DNA of 47,380 nt from SHZL01 sp963784425. GTDB taxonomy: Bacteria > Pseudomonadota > Gammaproteobacteria > Xanthomonadales > SZUA-36. The notes below the pieces were generated by a model that saw nothing but the letters and a program-made list of their open reading frames with translations, made no database searches and was not told where the DNA came from. Positions 42,839 through 47,380 of the stretch are shown piece by piece. Position 1 is the stretch's first letter. Each line of letters begins with the position of its first letter. The translations under genes were made by a program, and so were the position numbers. Location of the stretch: the NCBI GenBank assembly GCA_963784425.1, contig CAWARM010000001.1:1-47380 (forward strand). The letters run 5' to 3'.

Positions 42839-44083
42839 TTAAAGCACCAGCACATTCGCCAGCCACAGGAACATGCCCATGCTGACCACGTCAGTGGCAG
42901 TGGTCAGGAATATGCTCGACGCCACCGCGGGGTCAGCACCCAGACGCCTCAAGGTCAGCGGAATCATCACACCGGTGATGCCGCTGACCAGGCAGGCGCC
43001 GGTCATGGCAAGAAACACCACCAGGCCAAGCACCATGGGTTGCTCAGCGTGGGCATGCGTCGCATAGCCCATCATCGCCAGACCGGCAACGATGCCGACC
43101 AGGGCCCCATTGGCCAGGCCCAGCAAGGTTTCCTTGATGACCACGTGGCGCACCAGTTCCGGCTTGAATTCGTTCAGCGTGATGCCGCGAATGGTGACCG
43201 CCAGCGCCTGGCAACCGGTATTGCCGGATTGCCCCGCGAGCACGGGCAGGAACGCGGCCAGCACCACCAATTGGGAGATGGTCTCGTCGAACAGGCTAAC
43301 GACGAAGGCCGCGAGGAACGCGGTGAGCAGGTTGACCTGCAGCCACGGGTGGCGCATGCGCAATGCAGGGAGCCAGTCGGTCCTGGCGTGCTCCTCTTTA
43401 TCGACACCCACCATGCTGCCGAACTGTGCACTGATCTCGAACTGCTGGTGTTCGAACAGCATGAAACCCTGTACCACGCCAAGCAAATGCCGTTCAGCAT
43501 CACACACCGGGTACAAGGGGTAATGGCGGTACACCACTTCTTTCATGGCCTCGCCGACATCCTCGTCAGGGCGTAGCGTAAATGGCTCGAGCAGCATCAC
43601 GTCCTTGAGCTGGGCATCCGGTTCGGCCAGCAGCAGATCACGCATGGCGACGACCCCCAGCAAACGCTCCTGCGGGTCGATGATGTAGCCATAGGTGATC
43701 AGTGTATCGTGCGTCCATGCGCGAACCATTTCAACAGCGTGAGCGACGGTAATTTCCGGCGTAAACACGGACACCGCTGGCTCCATCAGCCGCCCAACAC
43801 TGTCCTCGGGGTATTTCTGGGTATCTTCCCAGGAATCGCCGACATGTTCACCGGCATACCGGGCAATGGACTCGCGCCTTTCGCTGGGGAAGCGCAGCAG
43901 AATGCGGTAGGCCTGGGCGTGGTGCAAATGCTGCAGGACTGCCCCCACCGTTTCATCGGTTTCCGGCTGCAGTATTTGCGCTGCATCCAAAGGGGCTCGC
44001 CGCTGGGCTTCCGCCACGAGGTGCTGCAGGCGGCTATCGAGTGTACCCGCTGCCGTGATCTGAACTGTGTTGGGCTCTGTCAT
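42839..44083 (-). CDS. mgtE: MgtE family magnesium transporter
   Basis: The 414-residue protein starts behind an AAGGAGG site. A reduced N domain (about residues 10-90) is followed by a CBS pair (MEPAVSVFTPEITVAHAVEMVR and MLLEPFTLRPDEDVGEAMKEVVYRHY segments, about 97-215), then five membrane helices from about 250. The pore motif LPVLAGQSGNTGCQALAVTIRGI is the hallmark of MgtE/SLC41 channels. It admits Mg2+ at the inner membrane, with the cytosolic N and CBS domains closing the pore when Mg2+ is plentiful. Full-length MgtE is nearer 450 residues, and the shortfall is in the N domain. It lies 53 bases upstream of TolB/TPR copy 4 on the same strand. Confidence 0.93.
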   Translation of the reverse strand: MTEPNTVQITAAGTLDSRLQHLVAEAQRRAPLDAAQILQPETDETVGAVLQHLHHAQAYRILLRFPSERRESIARYAGEHVGDSWEDTQKYPEDSVGRLMEPAVSVFTPEITVAHAVEMVRAWTHDTLITYGYIIDPQERLLGVVAMRDLLLAEPDAQLKDVMLLEPFTLRPDEDVGEAMKEVVYRHYPLYPVCDAERHLLGVVQGFMLFEHQQFEISAQFGSMVGVDKEEHARTDWLPALRMRHPWLQVNLLTAFLAAFVVSLFDETISQLVVLAAFLPVLAGQSGNTGCQALAVTIRGITLNEFKPELVRHVVIKETLLGLANGALVGIVAGLAMMGYATHAHAEQPMVLGLVVFLAMTGACLVSGITGVMIPLTLRRLGADPAVASSIFLTTATDVVSMGMFLWLANVLVL

Positions 44084-44190
44084 CCTTCTGACCCTCCTTG
44101 CCTGTGGCTTCAGTCTGAAGAAATTTGCATGTTGCCTGATCTGATCGCCTGATTGTAGTCCGGCGGGGCTGTTGTGAACACAACACCTGT

Positions 44191-44213
44191 GAAAAGGGGT
44201 CAGAGCCCTTTTC
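44191..44213. repeat. Single GGGGTCAGAG arm at the end of the FkbM gene
   Basis: This 23-base unit is itself a small hairpin: GAAAAGGG, loop GTCAGAG, CCCTTTTC. Its complement on the minus strand supplies the last residues KGL and the TGA stop of the FkbM methyltransferase gene. No second arm is visible nearby. Confidence 0.85.
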
Positions 44214-44949
44214 TCTCGGCATAGATCCAGTCTTCGCTCCAGCCTTTTCCGTAGGAAAACGTCTTGATTTGATAGCCATTCTGCTGAAGCTTTTCCACCA
44301 CAAATTTTTTCGTGCGGAAGTGTTCGCCGTCGCCACGATTGGCTCTGAAATCATGGCATGAGACAACCACTCGCTGAATTGCAGGAAAGTTGTGAACAGA
44401 GTTGATGAATTCTTTCTCTGCACCTTCAATGTTCATCTTTAAAAGATCCATTTTTGTGATCTTGTAATTTTCACAAAACTCTTTCCAGGTGAGCGTAGGG
44501 ACATAAATATAGCCTTCGCGCTGTTGGCTCGAAGAGGCATATGAAAATTGGCTCTGTGTTTTGAACTCTTTGGCATCTGTTATGGCATAGGGAAAGGCGA
44601 AAAAGCTTTTTCCCAGGCCTTGATAGGTATTGGATAAACATTCAAAAATTACCGGCTGAGTTTCCATACCATAATATTTGACCTCGGGGGCGTGTTGACT
44701 CAACCATACCGCCTCCTCCCCATAGCCTGCTCCCAAATCCACCACCACATCTCCATTCTCAGGAAGATAGTGCTTAAAAAAAATGGATTCACACAACCAG
44801 GAGTTTTGTGATTCCGGCAAAAAATGACGAGGGTGACGAATGTAGATACTTTTTCCATAACGGCTGTACTTGTAAAAGCCGGTGCCTCGATCAAATTGGA
44901 CATTGAGAAACCGATTCAGACGTTTTTGTGTACTTTTTAATAATCCCAT
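44200..44949 (-). CDS. FkbM family methyltransferase
   Basis: The 249-residue protein carries the SAM-binding motif VVVDLGAGYGEEAVWLSQ at about 68-85 and the FkbM-type KMDLLKMNIEGAEKEFI segment at about 164-180, where DLLKMNIEGAE is the family signature. Such enzymes O-methylate sugars or hydroxyl groups in glycans and natural products. The gene is visibly AT-richer than its neighbours, with many Lys, Phe, Asn and Tyr codons, which suggests acquisition from a different genome. The stop lies inside a palindromic repeat, so the original C-terminus may have been replaced. It is divergent from the GT2 gene. Confidence 0.85.
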   Translation of the reverse strand: MGLLKSTQKRLNRFLNVQFDRGTGFYKYSRYGKSIYIRHPRHFLPESQNSWLCESIFFKHYLPENGDVVVDLGAGYGEEAVWLSQHAPEVKYYGMETQPVIFECLSNTYQGLGKSFFAFPYAITDAKEFKTQSQFSYASSSQQREGYIYVPTLTWKEFCENYKITKMDLLKMNIEGAEKEFINSVHNFPAIQRVVVSCHDFRANRGDGEHFRTKKFVVEKLQQNGYQIKTFSYGKGWSEDWIYAERKGL

Positions 44950-45098
44950 TTCCGGTCCTTTGCCAGCGATTCAATCATACATCCGCTGCTTCTGGTTCAA
45001 ACGATTTTCATTGCTTCGAGTTTCATTGCGAGCGCACGGGGGCACGCTTCCGCGCCGCGGGGTACACCTTCACGCTGCCTGATACCTATAATGCGGAC

Positions 45099-45938
45099 AT
45101 GATTTCTGTCATTGTGCCGGTCTACAACACCGCTGCCTATCTCGAACGGGTGATCGGGGCCTTGCAGGCCCAGGACTTCCCGCGAGCCGGCTACGAGTTG
45201 ATCTTTGTGGACAATGGTTCGAGAGATGACAGCGCAGCTATCCTGCGATGTCATCCGGAAATCCGGGTGTTTCAGGAGCCGGAGAGGGGCTCCTACGCGG
45301 CACGCAATCGGGGGGTGAGTCAGGCAAGTGGCGAGATTCTGGCGTTTTCCGATTCAGATTGTTTCCCAAAGCCGAATTGGCTGGGAGCGATCGACACGGC
45401 CTTTCGGAATAGCGAGGCACAGGTGCTGCTCGGTCCGCGCGTTCCCCCGGACTCCACGAAGTTCATGAGGCTGGTTTCGGCATACGAGAACAAGAAGGTC
45501 GAGCTGGTTTGCGCATCGAACGATCCACTGGTTTACTTTGGACACACCAACAATATGGCTGTGCGCCGGGCGGCAATGGAAAGGTTTGGTCCATTCATGC
45601 ATCGGGCGCGCGGATCGGATACGATTTTCGTACGTGCCGTAGTGGATGCCCTGTCCTGCAGCGCAGTCGCATACTGCCCGGACATGGTAGTGCAGCACGC
45701 CGAGATGGAGTCGATCGCAACGTACTACCGCAAGATTGCAACCTATGCGCGCAGCCGCAGTGCATACCGCAACATTACCAAGGTGCGCCCGCTCAGCCAG
45801 CGGGAACGGCTGCGGGCTTTCTGGGAGTGTACCCGGCAAGGCCCCATTATCGACTCGGTGCAACTGTTCGTGCTACTGGTCGCCGGCTCGTTCGTCTGGT
45901 GGTACGGTAGTCTCGATTTCTCCAGGAGCACCTCCTGA
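45099..45938 (+). CDS. Family 2 glycosyltransferase
   Basis: The ATG at 45099 gives 279 residues beginning MISVIVPVYNTAAYLERVI, the normal GT2 start; a longer in-frame reading from 44928 adds a Cys/Phe-rich segment foreign to the family. The GT-A fold is supported by ELIFVDNGSRDDS (nucleotide-binding Asp), SYAARNRGVSQASGEILAFSDSD (the DSD metal-binding triad) and a later RRAAMERFGPF. A hydrophobic helix near the C-terminus (VQLFVLLVAGSFVWWYG) may tether it to the inner membrane. It should add a sugar to a lipid-linked or surface glycan. Its stop is 22 bases from that of the convergent ATP-grasp gene. Confidence 0.9.
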   Translation: MISVIVPVYNTAAYLERVIGALQAQDFPRAGYELIFVDNGSRDDSAAILRCHPEIRVFQEPERGSYAARNRGVSQASGEILAFSDSDCFPKPNWLGAIDTAFRNSEAQVLLGPRVPPDSTKFMRLVSAYENKKVELVCASNDPLVYFGHTNNMAVRRAAMERFGPFMHRARGSDTIFVRAVVDALSCSAVAYCPDMVVQHAEMESIATYYRKIATYARSRSAYRNITKVRPLSQRERLRAFWECTRQGPIIDSVQLFVLLVAGSFVWWYGSLDFSRSTS

Positions 45939-45960
45939 CCAGCTCGTGACAGTTGCGGAA

Positions 45961-46941
45961 TCAATGCCTCGCGTTGCGCTCAATCGTTGTTTTAACGCAC
46001 AGAGCCTGGGCATAAATTCGGGCTGGTCCGCGATGCTGTTTGCGCAGGTAGTGCGACTTCCGAATGTCCCACAATCGCTCGAAGTTCTGTGCAATCACCG
46101 GGTTTGACCATGTTCCATAGCCGGAGGTCGAGTAGACAGTGACCTCCCCGCCATAAAGGCCGCGTTCAGTAACAAGGAAATCGACCCGAACATAGTCGAG
46201 CTCACCGCAAACCCTGATTGCCATTGCGGCAGCTTCGCGAACATACTCGGTAAGCCGGGCATTTGCCGGAAATGCCTGGTCCTCGCCAGGGTATTCCGAA
46301 TCCCTCCCCTCCAGAGGAGCCCCGTTGCAGTCGAGCAGCAGAGAGAGCTTTGCAATGCGGTCTTCGACCCAGACATGACAGACCTGGCCCTCGCAAACGT
46401 GCACCTTTATGTCAGTGGGCAGCAAGTGTCCGCCAAGAGTGAGCTTTTCTTCGACGAACAGCGTTGGTTGGACCAGCGAATAGGCCCATTCGCCATGGCG
46501 GCGACTGTGCCGCTTGGCCAGCCACTGCTTGGTTTGACACTCTATCCCGGCAACATCAGGCTGACCGTTTGAGACGAACAGGTTCATGTTGCAGCCGAAG
46601 TTAACCTTTACCACGGCCGCACTCTGCAAGAGGCGGATGGGAATTTCCCTGGCGTCCTGGCCAATCCAGAGAGTCTCGGGAAGTCGCAATTCAGGAACGA
46701 GCATGTGAACTCGCTCCTTGGCAGCGAGCTTGTCGGTCAGTAGTACAAAAAGCGGATTATGGTCGATGATTTTCCGCCAGAGTATTTTTTCATGGTAGCT
46801 CACCGGTGCTGCCGGATTTGGAAGATAGCCGAGCTTCCTGACGAACCGCGCTACCAGCAGAGGATGACGCACTGTGAGCAAAATTCTGGCCAGCCCCAGT
46901 ATAAGGCGGGAGCCAAACGGGAGATCGGAGTCAGTCACCAT
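45961..46941 (-). CDS. TupA-like ATP-grasp protein
   Basis: This 326-residue protein resembles the ATP-grasp family named after TupA of teichuronopeptide synthesis. The order of motifs fits: YHEKILWRKIIDHNPLFVLLTDKLAAKERV, then VVKVNFGCNMNLFV (ATP-binding strand), FVEEKL, DIKVHVCEGQVCHVWVEDR, and the late LDYVRVDFLVTERGLYGGEVTVYSTSGYG with acidic and Asn/Ser metal-site residues. ATP-grasp enzymes activate a carboxylate as an acyl phosphate and join it to an amine; members beside glycosyltransferases often decorate polysaccharides with amino acids. The target is unknown. It is convergent with the GT2 gene. Confidence 0.75.
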   Translation of the reverse strand: MVTDSDLPFGSRLILGLARILLTVRHPLLVARFVRKLGYLPNPAAPVSYHEKILWRKIIDHNPLFVLLTDKLAAKERVHMLVPELRLPETLWIGQDAREIPIRLLQSAAVVKVNFGCNMNLFVSNGQPDVAGIECQTKQWLAKRHSRRHGEWAYSLVQPTLFVEEKLTLGGHLLPTDIKVHVCEGQVCHVWVEDRIAKLSLLLDCNGAPLEGRDSEYPGEDQAFPANARLTEYVREAAAMAIRVCGELDYVRVDFLVTERGLYGGEVTVYSTSGYGTWSNPVIAQNFERLWDIRKSHYLRKQHRGPARIYAQALCVKTTIERNARH

Positions 46942-47116
46942 GTTGAGGCATAGCTATTCATATCGGGCCTTCAGCCGCATCGCCGTTGAATCTGATCACA
47001 TTTAAGTACCCGGAACAACGTGATCCCGGTTTGGAGGCCGGGATGCATAGAGCGCCGCTGGCGTGGTCGGGCGATATTGCGTACGTTAGCGGCCAGCCAG
47101 GCTCATCGGGAACGGC

Positions 47117-47380
47117 ATGTCGTTTTTCCAGGAACTGAAACGTCGGAATGTCATTCGTGCAGGCATCGCCTGCGCGGTGACCTCCTGGCTGGTCGTGCAA
47201 GTCCCGGATGTCGTGATCGACAACATCGGTGCACCAGACTGGTTGTTCAAAGGCATCCTGCTACTGTTGGGTATCGGCTTCCCACTGGGCATGGTTTTCG
47301 CCTGGGCCTTTGAGCTGACCCCCGAAGGCATCAGGAAAGAAAAAGATGTCGACCGCACCCAGTCCATCACGCCGCATACC
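47117..47380 (+). CDS. TolB-like/TPR membrane protein (copy 5), N-terminal part only
   Basis: Eighty-eight codons are visible before the window ends. They read MSFFQELKRRNVIRAGIACAV, two membrane helices (about 14-33 and 44-65), and the loop TPEGIRKEKDVDRTQSITP, matching copies 1-4 almost motif for motif. The repeat-bearing linker, TolB-like domain and TPR region would lie beyond the window. It is the only copy on the plus strand. The 175 bases between the ATP-grasp start and this ATG show no further gene. Confidence 0.8.
   Translation, partial: MSFFQELKRRNVIRAGIACAVTSWLVVQVPDVVIDNIGAPDWLFKGILLLLGIGFPLGMVFAWAFELTPEGIRKEKDVDRTQSITPHT

Noticed and set aside
12184..44213. A CRISPR array
   Set aside because: The repeats are palindromic, scattered over 32 kb, mostly inside genes, and have no regular spacers or cas genes.
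44928..45098. An N-terminal extension of the GT2 glycosyltransferase
   Set aside because: The extension is Cys/Phe-rich and unlike GT2 proteins. MISVIVPVYN at 45099 is the canonical start, and the upstream bases belong to the divergent promoter region.
1..47380. tRNA, rRNA or riboswitch genes
   Set aside because: I saw no cloverleaf with a T-loop GTTCGAATC-type motif, no rRNA sequence and no known riboswitch core in the intergenic gaps, including the region before mgtE.

Overview
The window looks like chromosomal DNA of a Gram-negative, GC-rich bacterium, most likely a gammaproteobacterium. The evidence is a TonB-dependent receptor, several lipoprotein and Tat signal peptides, an Lrp/AsnC regulator, and five copies of a TolB-like/TPR membrane protein family that I associate with marine and soil Gammaproteobacteria. 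That placement is an inference; there is no rRNA or tRNA here to test it. Both ends are cut inside genes.

Left part (1-16000). A partial gene and a DUF885 lipoprotein peptidase are followed by a stand-alone Pycsar-type membrane effector domain protein (PycTM/DUF5706), a two-subunit molybdenum oxidoreductase (IorA/IorB type), a VapBC toxin-antitoxin pair, a sulfotransferase, an M28 peptidase and a methyltransferase. A minus-strand run then reads from 15985 down to 9606: two tandem TolB/TPR proteins, a PlsC-type acyltransferase, a 56-residue membrane protein not called by simple ORF length rules, and an NCS1 permease whose start overlaps that small gene's stop.

Middle part (16087-37020). This is the most striking region: about 20.9 kb bounded by an 80-bp direct repeat (one mismatch) taken from the 5' end of an arylamine N-acetyltransferase gene. 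The right copy is the start of the intact gene and the left copy is a dead fragment. Between them lies a module for peptide or modified amino acid use: a TonB-dependent receptor for import, a Tat-exported class V aminotransferase, an Lrp/AsnC regulator, four S10 serine carboxypeptidase domains (one fused to an amidohydrolase), two M1/M61-like gluzincin peptidases, an ornithine-cyclodeaminase-like enzyme, a class I/II aminotransferase and an APC amino acid permease. From 21524 to 36905 all genes are co-directional, and many overlap by 4 bp. I read it as a transferred catabolic module that inserted at, or was duplicated against, the N-acetyltransferase gene.

Right part (37000-47380). The N-acetyltransferase is followed by a serine hydrolase, two more tandem TolB/TPR genes (the upstream one with two frameshifts), an MgtE magnesium transporter, and surface-glycan type genes: an FkbM methyltransferase (AT-rich), a GT2 glycosyltransferase and a TupA-like ATP-grasp protein. 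The start of a fifth TolB/TPR gene runs off the end.

A dispersed palindromic repeat with core GGGGTCAGAG occurs at seven loci. It is unusual because it lies mostly in coding DNA. It forms the linker between the membrane part and the TolB domain in all four TolB/TPR genes whose linker is visible, the N-terminus of the acyltransferase, and the last codons and stops of three other genes.
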